Source: Panulirus ornatus (Eukaryota; Arthropoda; Malacostraca; Decapoda; Palinuridae). Taken from it: DNA of 64,000 bases. Positions 11,802 through 27,735 of the stretch are shown here, one piece after another. The stretch's first letter is position 1; each line of letters starts with the position of its first letter. The stretch spans positions 9,529,403 to 9,593,402 of the forward strand of contig NC_092250.1 of the NCBI RefSeq assembly GCF_036320965.1, written 5' to 3'. The notes under the pieces are model-generated. The model was not told the DNA's origin and did no database searches. It saw nothing but the letters and a program-made list of their open reading frames with translations. The translations under genes were made by a program, and so were the position numbers.

Positions 11802-13489
11802 TCAAGCAAAACGAAGGCATCGTGCTTGGTAGAGGATTTGCAGATGCTTAGGTCGTGAAATCGATAAGCAACGTGATGTGACGGTGCGACAATCTTTTTA
11901 CCCCACCTAACAACAGGCTGACAATGAAATGGTGCCCCCAGCCATTAATCTTTCCACAATTCATTTCATGCTGTGCTTCGTGATGGTGATTATGCTCAGG
12001 TGGTTTTACTGTACTACTTTAGTAAAGGTACTCTGTCTGGAGAATATTACAGTACATGCAAGTTAGTCATTTTTGTAAAATAGTGTCATTTTCCTACCGC
12101 AGCAGGCTATTTGTGTAAGTGATCATGTCGGTGTTGGCCTGCAGTACATACACTAACTGGAAGTGACACAATGAATGCAATTTATAAGACTGGAACGTGC
12201 AGTGCAGGTAGATCATATCGACACTGCGCATGTGTCCTCTAAATGTGTTGTGTTTTCATCATTGGCTATCACCCTCCAGCATGTCCACTTGTTTGTCCTG
12301 CTGTTGCATTGGAAGAAGTGTAAGCTTCGGCGCGTTTGATGCATTAAGGTATGGCCATAGTTTCCACAACATATACAACAGAAACCTTGCCTCCATCGAC
12401 GCAGATGCATTCAAGTGCTATGTCCTTAGGGATCAGTTACAGCATAAGCGTCGTGCATAAGTCTTATAGGAAGCCCTGCTTTGAAGGATCATCATTGGAC
12501 AGGGATGAATAAAAGCAGAGGGTAATAATCTGAAACCAAGATTGTTTGAGACGGAGTATGTATCAGTTCAAACAGAAAGACATCACACACATTCACTGCA
12601 GTTAGGCAATCTGCAATGTGTCAAGTAATTATATTTGTCTTCTGGCTGGTCTGCCGCGTATTCAATTGATATGTGTTCATTTATGGATTTTCCAAACACC
12701 ACAACACCATTAGATCCATCTGGTGATGGAGACAGTACACACGAAAAAAAAGATATATTGCAGAAACCTCCATGTCTGTTGACAATCTGAATTTCAGTTT
12801 CTCTTTACATATTGGCAAGTTCGTAAGGTCTTGCGTGTGGGGTAGAATATTGGCAGTCTACCCATATGTTATCTTTTTTCTTGTGGCTCAAAAAAGTGAC
12901 ATTTAGAGTGTCTTAGCTACTGAGAGTTAAATCTAAGGAACATTAGCGGCGTAACGATTAGTGTTACTGATCTTGACTCATTTTTGGACCACCCACGGTC
13001 GAGCGCATCGCTTCGAATTCTAGATACGGTTGTTGATCCATAACTGACAATAGGGCAGCACTAAACCTTTAGACTTATCCTTATTTATCACAGCTTTGTT
13101 ACAAATTCTCTCAACTTAGCTCATTTAAGAAATGTTCTGAATAAAAGTTCTTGTAATTGCTGCTTTCCGGCACAATAACACAATCGGCAAGACCTTAATA
13201 AATAATAGGCCAAATCATTTAACAACTGTGAGTGTTTACGCCGTCAAATACAGGGCATGTGACCGGTCTGGCATGGGCTAGACCGGTAAGACTATAATGG
13301 AGAGGTGTTATTGACATCGACAATCAGAACGGAGGGATGACCACAAAAATGCGTTCGCTAAACATTGTCATGAAGATGATCGCCCCATAGATCTTGAAAA
13401 TCCCGTTATTCTATATCCTAGGCTGTTTTTTTGTCATTGAACCTGTCTTAACTGCTAATACTAAGAACTTTGATTTCCCCCAAAGCAAT
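11802..13489. other. No recognisable feature
   Basis: Mixed sequence with short frames only (for example 12230-12460 +). No motif and no repeat shared with the RTE, PLE or SINE families of this window. Confidence 0.4.
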
Positions 13490-13955
13490 TTTAAAGCCCT
13501 GCTGTCAATGGATTGAATCAGGGCAGGTGAAGCATCTGGGGTAAACCATGGACAGTTCTTGGGGCCTGGATGTGGAAAGGGAGCTGTGGTTTCGGGCATT
13601 ATTGCATGACAGGTAGAAACTGAGTGTGAACGAATGTGGCCTTTGTTGTCTTTTCCTAGCGTTACCTCGCACACATGAGGGGGGAGGGGGATGTTATTCC
13701 ATGTGTGGCGAGGTGGCGATGGAAATGAATAAAGGCAGACAGTGTAAATTGTGTGCATGTGTATATATGTATGTGTCTGTGTGTGTATATATATATGTGT
13801 TCATTGAGATGTATGGGTATGTATATTTGCGTTTGTGGACGTGTATGTATATACATGTGTATGGGGGTGGGTTGAGCCATTTCTTTCGTCTATTTCCTTG
13901 CGCTACCTCGCAAACGCGGGAGACATCGACAAAGCAAAATAAAAAAATAAAATGA
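13490..13955 (+). mobile_element. RTE-type LINE, copy C (3' UTR only, long form)
   Basis: Starts just after the ORF end (ctgctgtcaatggattgaat) and carries the complete long 3' UTR. The first tail-like motif (tagcgttacctcgcacac) is near 13656-13675, followed by the purine-rich block and the TG/TA-rich part. The terminal hairpin ctacctcgcaaacgcgggag is at about 13902-13922, then A-rich sequence and (TA)n. It is a dead-on-arrival 5'-truncated insertion. Confidence 0.9.
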
Positions 13956-14590
<635 letters not shown>

Positions 14591-16350
14591 ATGTGTTTGA
14601 TGATAGAGTGGCAGACATAGGGTGTTTTGGTCGAGGTGGTGTGCAAAGTGAGAGGGTTAGGGAAAATGATTTGGTAAACAGAGAAGAGATAGTAAAAGCT
14701 TTGCGGAAGATGAATGCCGGCAAGGCAGCAGGTTTGGATGGTATAACAGTGGAATTTATTAAAAAAGGGGGTGACTGTATTATTGACTGTATGGTAAGGT
14801 TATTTAATGTATGTATGACTCATGGTGAGGTGCCTGAGGATTGGCGGAATGCGTGCATAGTGCCATTGTACAAAGGCAAAGGGGATAAGAGTGAGGGCTA
14901 AAATTACAGAGGTATAAGTTTGTTGAGTATTCCTGGTAAATTATATGGAAAGGTATTGATTGAGAGGGTGAAGGCATGTACAGAGCATCAGATTGGGGAA
15001 GAGCAGTGTGGTTTCAGAAGTGGTGGAGGATGTGTGGATCAGGTGTTTGCTTTGATGAATGTATGTGAGAAATACTTAGAAAAGCAAATGGATTTGTATG
15101 TAGCTTTTATGGATCGGGAGAAGGCATATGATAGAGTTGATAGAGTTGCTCTGTGGAAGGTATTAAGAATATATGGTGTGGGAGGCAAGTTGTTAGAAGC
15201 AGTGAAAAGTTTTTATCGAGCATGGAAGGCATGTGTACGTGTAGGAAGAGAGGAAAGTGATTGGTTCTCAGTGAATGTAGGTTTGCGGCAGGGGTGTGTG
15301 ATGTCTCAATGGTTGTTTAATTTGTTTGTGGATGGGGTTGTTAGGGAGGTGAATGCAAGAGTTTTGGAAAGAGGGGCAAGTATGAAGTCTGTTGTGGATG
15401 AGAGAGCTTGGGAAGTGAGTCAGTTGTTGTTCGCTGATGATACAGCGCTGGTGGCTGATTCATGTGAGAAACTGCAGAAGCTGGTGACTGAGTTTGGTAA
15501 AGTGTGTGAAAGAAGAAAGTTAAGAGTAAATGTGAATAAGAGCAAGGTTATTAGGTACAGTAGGGTTAAGGGTCAAGTCAATTGGGAGGTGAGTTTGAAT
15601 GGAGAAAAACTGGATGAAGTAAAGTGTTTTAGATATCTGGGAGTGGATCTGGCAGCGGATGGAACCATGGAAGCGGAAGTGGATCATAGGGTGGGGGAGG
15701 GGGCGAAAATCCTGGGAGCCTTGAAGAATGTGTGGAAGTCGAGAACATTATCTCGGAAAGCAAAAATGGGTATGTTTGAAGGAATAGTGGTTCCAACAAT
15801 GTTGCATGTTTGCGAGGCGTGGGCTATGGATAGAGATGTGTGCAGGAGGATGGATGTGCTGGAAATGAGATGTTTGAGGACAATGTGTGGTGTGAGGTAG
15901 TTTGATCGAGTAAATAACGTAAGGGTAAGAGAGATGTGTGGAAATAAAAAGAGCGTGGTTGAGAGAGCAGAAGAGGGTGTTTTGAAATGGTTTGGGCACA
16001 TGGAGAGAATGAGTGAGCAAAGATTGACCAAGAGGATATCTGTGTCGGAGGTGGAGGGAACGAGGAGAAGAGGGAGACCAAATTGGGGGTGGAAAGATGG
16101 AGTGAAAAAGATTTTGTGTGATCGGGGCCTGAACATGCAGGAGGGTGAAAGGAGGGCAAAGAATAGAGTGAATTGGATCGATGTGGTATACCGGGGTTGA
16201 CGTGCTGTCAGTGGATTGAATCAGGGCATGTGAAGCGTCTGGGGTAAACCATGGAAAGCTGTGTAGATATGTATATTTGCGTGTGTGGACGTACGTATAT
16301 ACATGTGTATGGTGGTGGGTTGGGCCATTTCTTTCGTCTGTTTCCTTGCG

Positions 16351-16352
<2 letters not shown>
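14591..16352 (+). mobile_element. RTE-type LINE, copy D (short 3' UTR)
   Basis: Continues from the inverted segment through the RT and the C-terminal region into the short 3' UTR. The tail is cut inside the terminal hairpin (ttgcgcta followed directly by (TA)n), so the hairpin and A-rich part are missing. Confidence 0.92.
14593..16200 (+). pseudogene. RTE reverse transcriptase, copy D, two in-frame stops
   Basis: One reading frame runs from the FDDRVADIG block to the natural end VVYRG and is interrupted only twice. A TAA at 14899-14901 lies where other copies read TGC TCA, and a TAG at 15898-15900 replaces the tryptophan of GVRWFDRV. Present are AAGLDGI, LYKGKGDKSE, GFRSGGGCVDQ, AFMDREKAYDRV (Leu to Arg next to motif A), [30 protein letters not shown] and GRPNWGWKDG. 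The endonuclease region is partly in the inverted segment and otherwise missing. This is a recently inactivated copy. Confidence 0.9.

Positions 16353-16431
<79 letters not shown>
16353..16431. repeat. (TA)n microsatellite
   Basis: About 80 bp of TA repeats joining the truncated tail of copy D to a short TG/TA stretch and the Penelope tail. Confidence 0.98.
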
Positions 16432-16438
<7 letters not shown>

Positions 16439-16450
16439 ATATATATGTAT

Positions 16451-16601
16451 ATGTTTACCAAATGGCGTCCTAGCTTCGTCTATTTGATGTATATCAACTG
16501 ACTGTTATATTTCTTTCTTGTGTGTCCCCTGATGATGTGATTATTACACGAAAGTGCACTTGGGAACTTTTCGTGTTTCATTTTCCCCGTGGACTCATAG
16601 G
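16451..16601 (+). mobile_element. Penelope-like element 3' tail (solo)
   Basis: About 150 bp closely matching the tails at 2215-2351 and 22870-22990: tttaccaaatggcgtcct, then cccctgatgatgtgatta, cacgaaagtg and cgtggactcatagg. No PLE coding sequence accompanies it. It ends at the same base as the copy at 2351 and is joined to the middle of an RTE. Confidence 0.85.
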
Positions 16602-19533
<2,932 letters not shown>

Positions 19534-19546
19534 GAATAAAGTCTAT

Positions 19547-20074
19547 ATGAACCCGCACCTTCATAGAACATACAAACTTCCAACAGCCAGGATCGAATCT
19601 GGGACCCCTTGTACAAGAGGCAGGCATGCTAACCGCTAGGCTAAGGGACTGTATAAAATTGTGAGACGAAGGGTATTCGAGTACTTAGTATTTCGAATAG
19701 TTGTTTCCTATTATACAGTCCCTTAGCCTAGCGGTTAGCATGCCTGTCTCTTGCACCAGGGGTCCCAGGTTCGATCCTGGCTGTTGGAGCTTTGTATGTT
19801 CTATGAAGGTGCGCGTTCATATACACTTTATTGGTATTCATATAACTCCGCGATGTACGGTTAGGTTCGGTAAAACGCTATCAGCTGGCTATGTGTTCTG
19901 TTCGGAAACAACCGATAGACCCCGTTGCTCACCATTGTGAGACGATGGGTATTCGAGTACTTAGCATTTCGAATAGTTGTTTCCTATTACACAGTCCCTT
20001 AGCCTAGCGGTTAGCATGACTGCCTCTTGCACAAGGGGTTCCAGGTTCGATCCTGGCTGTTGGAGGTTTGTGTG

Positions 20075-20076
<2 letters not shown>
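19547..20076. mobile_element. Composite SINE: inverted pair of tRNA-like heads plus a third copy
   Basis: Contains three copies of a tRNA-like head: one inverted (about 19562-19655) and two direct (about 19715-19795 and 19993-20070). Each has an A-box-like tagcctagcggttagcat and a B-box-like ggttcgatcctgg. The inverted and first direct copies face each other across a roughly 60-bp spacer. The second spacer (about 19800-19990) is longer and contains a 30-nt hairpin (19920-19949). The head resembles an arthropod tRNA (possibly Glu-like), but the acceptor and T stems do not close, so these are not functional tRNA genes. The same architecture recurs at 31880-32200. Confidence 0.75.

Positions 20077-20136
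<60 letters not shown>
20077..20136. repeat. (TA)n microsatellite
   Basis: About 60 bp of TA repeats between the composite SINE and the 3' end of RTE copy F. Confidence 0.98.
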
Positions 20137-20140
<4 letters not shown>

Positions 20141-22247
20141 TTTGCTTTGTCGATGTTTCCCGCTTTTGCGAGGTAGCGCAAGGAAATAGACGACAGAAAT
20201 GGCTCAACCCACCCCCATACACATGTATATACATACACGTCCACACACGCAAATATACATACCCATACATCACACTGAACACATATATATATACACACAC
20301 AGACACATACATATATACACATGCACACAATTCACACTGTCTGCCTTTATTCATATCCATCGCCACCTCGCCACACATGGAATAACATCCCCCTCCCCCC
20401 TCATGTGTGCGAGGTAACGCTAGGAAAAGACAACAAAGGCCACATTCGTTCACGCTCAGTCTCTACTTGTCTTGCAATAATGCCCGAAACCACAGCTCCC
20501 TTTCCACATCCAGGCCCTAAGAACTGTCCATGGTTTACCCCAGACGCTTCACCTACCCTGATTCAATCCATTGACAGCACGTCGACCCCGGTATACCACA
20601 TCGATCCAATTCACTCTATTCCTTGCTATTCTTTCACCCTCCTGCATGTGTAGGCTCCGATCACTCAAAATCTTTTTCACTCCATCTTTCCACCTCCAAT
20701 TTGGTCTCCCACTTCTCCTCATTCCCTCCACTTCCGACATATATATCCTCTGGGTCAATCTTTCCTCACTCATTCTCTCCATGTGCCCAAACCATTCCAA
20801 ACACCCTCTTCTGCTCTCTCAACTACGCTCTTTTAATTTCCACACATCTCTCTTACCCTTACATTACTTACTCGATCAAACCACCTGACACCACATATTG
20901 TCCTCAAACATCTCATTTCCAGCACATCCACCCTCCTGCGCACAACTCTATCCATAGCCCACGCCTCGCAACCATACAACATTGTTGGAACCACTATTCC
21001 TTCAAACATACCCATTTTTGATTTCGGAGATAATGTTCTCGTATTCCACACATTCTTCAAGGCTCCCAGGATTTTCGCCCCCTCCCCCACCCTATGATTC
21101 ACTTCCTCTTCCAGGGTTCCATCCGCTGCCAGATCCACTCCCAGATATCTAAAACACTTTACTTCCTCCAGTTTTTCTCCATTCAAACTTACCTACCAAT
21201 TGACTTGACCCTCAACCCTACTGTACCTAATAACCTTGCTCTTATTCACATTTACTCCTAACTTTCTTCTTTTACACATTTTACCAAACTCAGTCACCAG
21301 CTTCTGTAGTTTCTCACAAGAATCAGTCACCAGCGCTGTATCATTAGCGAACAACAACTGACTCACTTCCCAAGCTCCCTCATCCCCAACAGACTTCATA
21401 CTTGCCCCTCTTTCCAAAACTCTTGCATTCACCTCCCTAACAACCCCATCCACAAACAAATTAAACAACCATGGAGACATCACACACCCCTACCGCAAAG
21501 CTACATTCACTGAGAACCAATCACTTTCCTCTCTTCCTACACGTACACATGCCTTACATCCTCGATAAAAACTTTTCACTGCTTCTAACAACTTGCCTCC
21601 CACACTATATATTCTTAGTACCTTCCACAGAGCATCTCTATCAACTCTATCATATGCCTTCTCCAGATCCATAAATGCTACATACAAATCCATTTGCTTT
21701 TCTAAGTACTTCGCACATACATTCTTCAAAGCAAAGACCTGATCCACCCATCCTCTACCACTTCTGAAACCACACTGCTCTTCCCCAATCTGATGCTCTG
21801 TACATGCCTTCACCCTCTCAATCAATACCCTCCCACATAATTTACCAGGAATACTCAACAAACTTATACCTCAGTAATTTGTGCACTCACTCTTATCCCC
21901 TTTCCCTTTTTACAATGGCACTATGCACGCATTCCGCCAATCCTCAGGCACCTCACCATGAATCATGCATACATTGAATAACCTTACCAAGCAGTCAACA
22001 ATAGAGTCACCCCCTTTTTTAATAAATTCCACTGCAATACCATCCAAACCTGCTGCCTTGCCGGCTTTCATCCTCCGCAAAGGTTTTACTACCTCTTTTC
22101 TGTTTACCAAATCATTTTCCCTAACCCTCTCACTTTGCACACCACCTCGACCAAAACACCCTATATCTGCCACTCTATCATCAAACACATTCAAGAAATC
22201 TTCAAAATACTTACTCCATCTCCTTCTCACATCACCACTACTTGTTA
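20137..22247 (-). mobile_element. RTE-type LINE, copy F (long 3' UTR, RT part, many frame breaks)
   Basis: Minus-strand copy with its 3' end at 20137 and the complete long 3' UTR (20137-20560). The coding part is split into five frames (22311-21910, 21861-21490, 21483-21193, 21186-20833 and 20800-20549). These carry [19 protein letters not shown], the motif-B region, FANDTALVTDS (the catalytic FADD altered to FAND), GCEAWAMDR and GRPNWRWKDG. The damaged active site and the frameshifts show an old copy. It is truncated at 22247 in the linker before AAGLDGI, where Penelope sequence begins. Confidence 0.92.
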
Positions 22248-22990
22248 TTGATGACGAGTTTGAGAAGATATATTCTATTGGATCTAGGTTAAAGTGCCCT
22301 AGATCTTTCATTGATAACTCCCTTCAGTTAGCAAAGAAATCATTTTATAGAATTGAGCCCAAACCTCCGATTGACATCAAGAATCTTTTAGTTTTCCCTT
22401 TTTATAGAAATAATTTTAATTTACTTCCATGTTGCTTAAATCCTTTAATGTAATTGTTGCCTTCAGCAACAATAATACTATAAAGAATATCTTAATCAGG
22501 AATTCACCAAAAGATTCTCCTGGATGCATCGATGAAGTGCCATGTGGAAATTCTGATAAATTTTATGTTGGGCAGACAGGTAAGGATGTTTCTGTTAGAC
22601 TTAAGCAACACGAATATAGTATAAGAACGGGACAAGAATGAAATGCCTTGTTTAATCACGTTAAAGACTATGATTATTGTATTGACTGGAATAATGACAT
22701 CTCAGTTGTCACCTCTAACTCTATTACCACGAGAAATATCATTGAATCTTCTATTATATAATACGCAAAGAATTATAATCTTAATATCAGTGATGGTCTA
22801 TACAAACTAGATAACTTTATTGTTGATAAAATTTGTAAAAGGAGAAGTTTATGAACGTTCGCTGTCTGCCTTGGACAATCGCATGTTTAACAAATGGCGT
22901 CCTAGCGTCGTCTCTTCAATGTATATCAACCGACTGTTATATTTCTCTCTTGTGTGTCCCCTGATGATGTGAATATTACACGAAAGTGTA
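22248..22990 (+). mobile_element. Penelope-like element fragment 2 (GIY-YIG domain and tail)
   Basis: Second Penelope fragment, starting at DDEFEKIYSIG and continuing through LKCPRSFID and FYRIEPKPPID. After a frame change comes the GIY-YIG-like block DEVPCGNSDKFYVGQTGK (about 22530-22585) with VRLKQHEYSIRTGQE. Then RNIIESSII-type sequence and the non-coding tail (about 22870-22990), which is cut shortly after cacgaaagtg. It begins at almost the same point of the element as the readable part of fragment 1. Both of its edges abut minus-strand RTE copies, so it may have inserted between or into them. Confidence 0.85.
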
Positions 22991-25482
22991 ATAATCTTTG
23001 CTCTCAAAGATAATGTTCTTTCCTTCCACACATTCTTCATCGCTTCCAGAACCTTTGCCCTCTCCCCCACCCTGTGACTCACTTCCGCTTCCATGGTTTA
23101 TTTCGCTTCCAATCTTCTCCATTCAAACTTACATCACAATTTACTTGTCCCTCAGCCCTACTGAACCTTTCACTTATCACATTCATTATCAACTTTCTCC
23201 TTTCAAATACTTTTCCAAACTCGGTCACCAACTTCTGCAGTTTCACTCTCGAATCAGCCACCAGAGCTGTATCACAGGCGAACAACTACTGACTCACTTC
23301 GCAGGCCCTCATATCCCTGACATACTGGATACTTGCTCCTCTCTTTATAACTCTTGCGTTTACCTCCCTAACTACCCCATCCATAAGCAAACTAAACAGT
23401 CATGGGGACACCACACACCACTCCTGCATACAGACATTCACTGAGAACCAATCACTCTTCTCTCTTCCTACTCGTGCATACGCCTTACATCCTTGCTTCT
23501 AACAACTTACCTCCCACACCATATCTTCTCAAGACCTTCCACAAAGCATCACTATGAACCCAATCATATGCTTTCTCCAGATCCAATAATGGTACAAACA
23601 AATCCTTCTGTTACTCTTAGTATTTCTCACACACATTCTTCAAAGCTAACACCTGATCCACACATCCTCCACTACTTCTGAAACTACACTGCTGTACCCC
23701 ACTCTGATGCTATGTACTTGCCTTCACCCTCTCAATCAATACCCTCCCCTATAATTTCCCAGGATTACGCACCAAACTTTCGCCTCTGTAGTTTGAACAA
23801 TGACCTTTATGCCCCTTGCCTTTATACACTGGCGTTATGTCTGCATTCCGCCAATCCATAGGCACGTCACCATAATCCATACATACATTGAATATCCTTA
23901 CCAGCCAACCAGCAACATAGTCACCCCCTTTTTCGATAAATTCTACTGCAATACCATCCAAACCAGCCGCCTTTCTGGATTTCATGTTTCCCAAAGCTTT
24001 CACTACCTGGTCTCTCTTAACTAAACTATTCTCCCTGATCCTCTCACTTGGTACACCACACCGACCAGTGCACCCTATATCTGCCACATCATCAAACACA
24101 CTCAACACCTTCATAATACTCACTCCATCTCCTTCTCACTTCATCACTACCTGTTATATTTCCCCACTTTACCGATGTTCCCATTTGTTCTCTTGTCTTA
24201 CGCATGTTGATTACCTCCTTCCAAAACATCTTTTTATTATCCCTAAAGTTTAATGATATTCTCTCACCCCAACTCTCATTCGCTCTCTTTTTCAACTTGC
24301 ACCTTTTTCTTGATCTCCTGCCGCTTTCTTTTATACATTTCCCACTCATTTGCACTACTTCCTTGCAAGTATCGCCCAAAAGCTTCTGTTTTCTCTTTCA
24401 CTCACACCTTTACTTCATCGCACCACTCACTACCCTTTCAAATCTGCCCACCTTTCACCTTCCTCATGCCACATGAATCTTTTGAACATGCCGTCGCTGC
24501 TTCCGTAAATACACCCATTCCTCACTCACTCCCCTTGCGTCATTTGCTCTCATCTTTTGTCATTCTCCTCTCAATCTCCCCTGGTACTTCCCCACATAAT
24601 TCTCCTTTCCAAGCTCACTCACTCTCACCACTCTCTTCTCCTAAACATTTTCTCTTCTTTTTTGAAATACTCTACAAATCTTTAAATTTTTGTCTCCACA
24701 AGATAGTGGTCAGACATTCCTCCAGCTGCCCCTCTTAGCACATTAACATCCAAAAGTCTCTCTTTTACACGCCTATCATTTAAAACGCATCCTTTGACCA
24801 TCTCTCCAACTCATATACGAATACTTATGTAAATATGTCTTTTAAACCAGGTATTCCCAATTACCAGTCTTTTTTCAGCATACAAATCCACAAGCTCCTC
24901 ACCATTTCCATTTACAAGAATCACATTACTCAGCTTCGCATTTAAATCAACCGGGCTCGTGCATCCAAGATGCTAGTACACTCAGCTGCTCCCAGAACAC
25001 TTGCCTCTCATGATCTTTCTTCTCATGACCAGGTGCATAGGCACCAATATTCACCCATCTCTCTCCATCCACTTTCAGTTTTATCCACATCAATCTAGAG
25101 TTTACTTTCTTACACTCTATCACATACTCCCACAACTCCTGCTTCAGGAGTAGTGCCACTCCTTTCTTTGCTCTTGTCTTCTCACCAACCCCTTGCTTGA
25201 CTCCCAAGATTTTCCCAAACCACTCTTCCCCTTTATCCTTGAGCTTCGTTTCACTCAGAGCCAGAACATCCAAGTTTCTCTCTTCAAACATACTACCTAC
25301 CTCTCCTTCATTCTTTCATTGGTTCATCCACACACATTCAGATACCCCAATCTGACCCCTTGAGGAGGATGAGCACTCCTCAGCTTGACTCCGTCTATTT
25401 CCCTTTTTAGAAATTGAAATACAAGGAGCGGAGGGTTTCTATCCCCCGCTCCCGCCTCTTTAGTCGCCTTCTACGACATATG
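22991..25482 (-). mobile_element. RTE-type LINE, copy G (diverged subfamily, has its 5' end, lacks its 3' end)
   Basis: A 2.5-kb minus-strand copy, clearly more diverged than the others. Its 5' UTR is at about 25330-25482 (gtcgcctt/ctacgac block at the outer end). The endonuclease start is at 25291-24947 (NLDVLALSETKLKDKGEEW, later LLLKQELWEYV and GAYAPGHEKKDHERQ). The linker lies at about 24750-24100 (ESWGERISLNF, 24379-24092). The RT start (24123-23749) contains [11 protein letters not shown] and MDWRNAD. Degraded motifs A to C follow down to [12 protein letters not shown] near 23285, so the FADD motif is altered. The C-terminus and 3' UTR are missing: the copy stops near 22991 at a Penelope tail. 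Confidence 0.9.
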
Positions 25483-26809
25483 ACATTTGATGAAAAGATA
25501 TTGATATATTGAATCAAATGATATAAAAACTCCTGTGTACAGTCTTATATAATGATCTGTGAGTTATCAGTTTGTGAATTATCAGTAAGCATCTCCAAGA
25601 CAGTCTACTGTGCTAATTTTCCACCCGTTCCAAGACAAAATACTTTGTTCTTTTTATATTTTTTTACGTACACATGTGTGTACGAGTGCCCGTGTATAAA
25701 TTTACATTTGGTTTTGGCAACGTTCACTGAGTTTGCTGTATCCCAACTCCATTTTCGCTACAAGAAATGCAATTCAATTTATGAATATGCACATTACTTA
25801 ATTAACGCAACTGAAGCTGTAGATGAAAATGTGTTTACTTCCTCTGTGTTAATCATTCTGATATAATTATTGCAGCCCACTCTTAAACAATGAAGCAGCT
25901 ATTGACTTTTTACGATGTTCATCAAAATGCACATTCTTTTTACCTTGAAAACCATGCTTAATCAAGAAGTTAAGTTTGATTATTTCATCTAAGCATATAT
26001 CTTTGGATGAAGAAAGTCATACGATCGAAACATTAGAACATTTTAGAAGCAATTACATCGTGGATCAATTTCGCAGTGTGTTATGATACATTTGCATAAA
26101 AGTGCAATACGTTGCTCATCATGAATATTCATCTGAGCAAATCAACATGTGTCATAAACGCTGCTCATTCTGATGCCAAAATTAGTTTTCTGTTTTAAGA
26201 GCTAAAGAAACTGTGGTTCCTATTTTTTCTATAATGTGATTATGCTAATTCTTCAGTTCATTTCAAACGATAGTAATGGAAATATACCTTAAAAATACGT
26301 TTGCCACCACTTCAAGAAACTATAATAACTCATTTCTATGTGATGATGTGCTCATACGTAGAGCAGAAAATGCAGCTATCCTGTGTGTCTCACCATAAGA
26401 AAAGTCTGCCCAACCACTTTATAGGATATGCTGCATGCCTACCATTCCTGTAATCACTTTCTTTGAAGCGAGAAGTTCTCTGACGAGACTGTACACTCTC
26501 CTTAACTAACGAAGACACAGCCTTGCCTAAGTGACCTTTCACTCGAGGTACAACCTCATACACACGCTCATTTTTACGTGTTTGCCTTTTGATTAAAAGA
26601 CTCAACGTTGCTAAAATGGATCTTAATCCATTGCATCGATCATGTTTGTATTTTGCATCTCCCATAATGCTAGCAGTACCAGGAGCGCCACTCATCTTTA
26701 GGGTCGACCACCAATCTGGGCTCCCCATGTGAGGCGAGGTTCCAGAGTTTGGTGTCGGACTTGTATAGCAACAAGAATAACATCTGTGAGAGCAAAAATA
26801 GTAGTGTCA
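25483..26809. other. No supported feature; AT-rich flank of the Ig gene
   Basis: AT-rich and apparently single-copy. A 112-residue minus frame (26390-26728) has no motif I recognise and is probably chance. There is no (TA)n array and no RTE sequence. Confidence 0.4.
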
Positions 26810-27420
26810 GTGCTGGAAGCTCTTAGAAGAGCAGCAACACCATTACCCTCAAAAACATCAGCAACAGTACAATCAACAGTGGCGTTATCACCGACAGCAG
26901 CAGTAGAGGCACGACAGTAGCAACACTAGCCAGATTACTTACATCAGGAACAGTAGCATCAGCCGTACCAGGAAGAGCATTACTACCAGCTGTTGTTAAA
27001 TGCACTAGCAGCAGTAGTAGCAATGCCACTAGTAGTACCAGTGGCAGTCGTCCCATCAGCAGCAGCAGCACGTGCACCAGGAGCAGCATCACAGGTAGTT
27101 GCACAGTCAGCAGTACGTGAACCAGTGGCCACAACAGCAAAGAACAGTGCAGCAGTAACGGTAAGAGCACCTACACCAGGAACGCCTCCGGCAGCCATAA
27201 ACGTATGTATCTCCTGCAACAACTGCACTCCGAGCAATAACAAGAGCAGTATTAGCACTGTCAGTACTAACACTGACCACAGTGTTACATTTGTAGCACA
27301 ATATTAAAGTTGGGTTCCGCCAGGGTACTTGCTTTGCAAATGCCTCTGTGATGGGAGCTTTAGCAAGGTTACTAGTATCAACACCTAGAAGAAATGGTAG
27401 CACTTAGTAGCAGTACTAAC
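26810..27420. repeat. Cryptically simple trinucleotide region, AGC/ACC/AGT-rich
   Basis: A roughly 600-bp stretch with strong 3-base periodicity, made of agc, agt, acc, aac and aca triplets with A mostly in the same phase, but without an exact repeat. It lies 140-740 bp before the first supported Ig exon, presumably in an intron. It generates spurious long frames, including a Leu-rich one on the minus strand. Confidence 0.6.
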
Positions 27421-27555
27421 ACTAACCTGAGGGTCCTGTTTCCAGCAGGGTTAGAATGTGACGATCCAGAGACAACTCTGCTACCAGTACCTGACAGCAG
27501 CAGCGTTAATGTTTGTACCCTCACTAACTAACCTGAACTTCCACGTATTTGGCAG

Positions 27556-27735
27556 GGTTTGAGCGAGAGGTGCCAGGCTACCCGCGTTATCATTACCTGG
27601 GCGACGGAAGCAAGGGTGAACACCACCTGGTCATCAAGGGTGTTACACTGCAGGACGACGGCGAGTACCAGTGCCAGGTGGGACCCACCTCCGCAAGTGA
27701 AGCCATGTGGGCTGCTGCCAACGTCACTGTCATGG
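27556..27735 (+). CDS. Nephrin/Sns-like adhesion protein, exon encoding the second half of an Ig domain
   Basis: A 180-bp exon, acceptor tttggcag before 27556 and donor GTAAGT from 27736, phase 1 at both ends. It reads FEREVPGYPRYHYLGD, HHLVIKGVTLQDDGEYQC (the DxGxYxC signature of Ig domains, with the second disulfide Cys), QVGPTSASEAMW and ANVTVM with an NVT glycosylation sequon. The (G)FxxxxPGxPRY...YQCQVGP combination is typical of the first Ig domain of the IRM family (Sns/Hibris/nephrin, Kirre/Rst). Those are cell-surface adhesion proteins of myoblast fusion, nephrocyte or slit diaphragms and cell sorting. The exon with the first half of this domain was not found upstream in the window; it may lie outside or be hidden between repeats. 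Confidence 0.85.

Noticed and set aside
19713..20076. tRNA genes at the A-box/B-box sequences
   Set aside because: Acceptor and T stems do not close, the anticodon loop is ambiguous, and the copies are part of a repeated SINE.
26390..26728. 112-residue minus frame as a gene or Ig-gene exon
   Set aside because: Opposite strand to the Ig exons, no motif, no splice context, and AT-rich surroundings.
26823..27170. Leu-rich 115-residue minus frame that could look like a signal or membrane protein
   Set aside because: It lies wholly in the trinucleotide-biased tract (AGC on one strand gives Leu/Val-rich reading on the other) and has no defined start or family.
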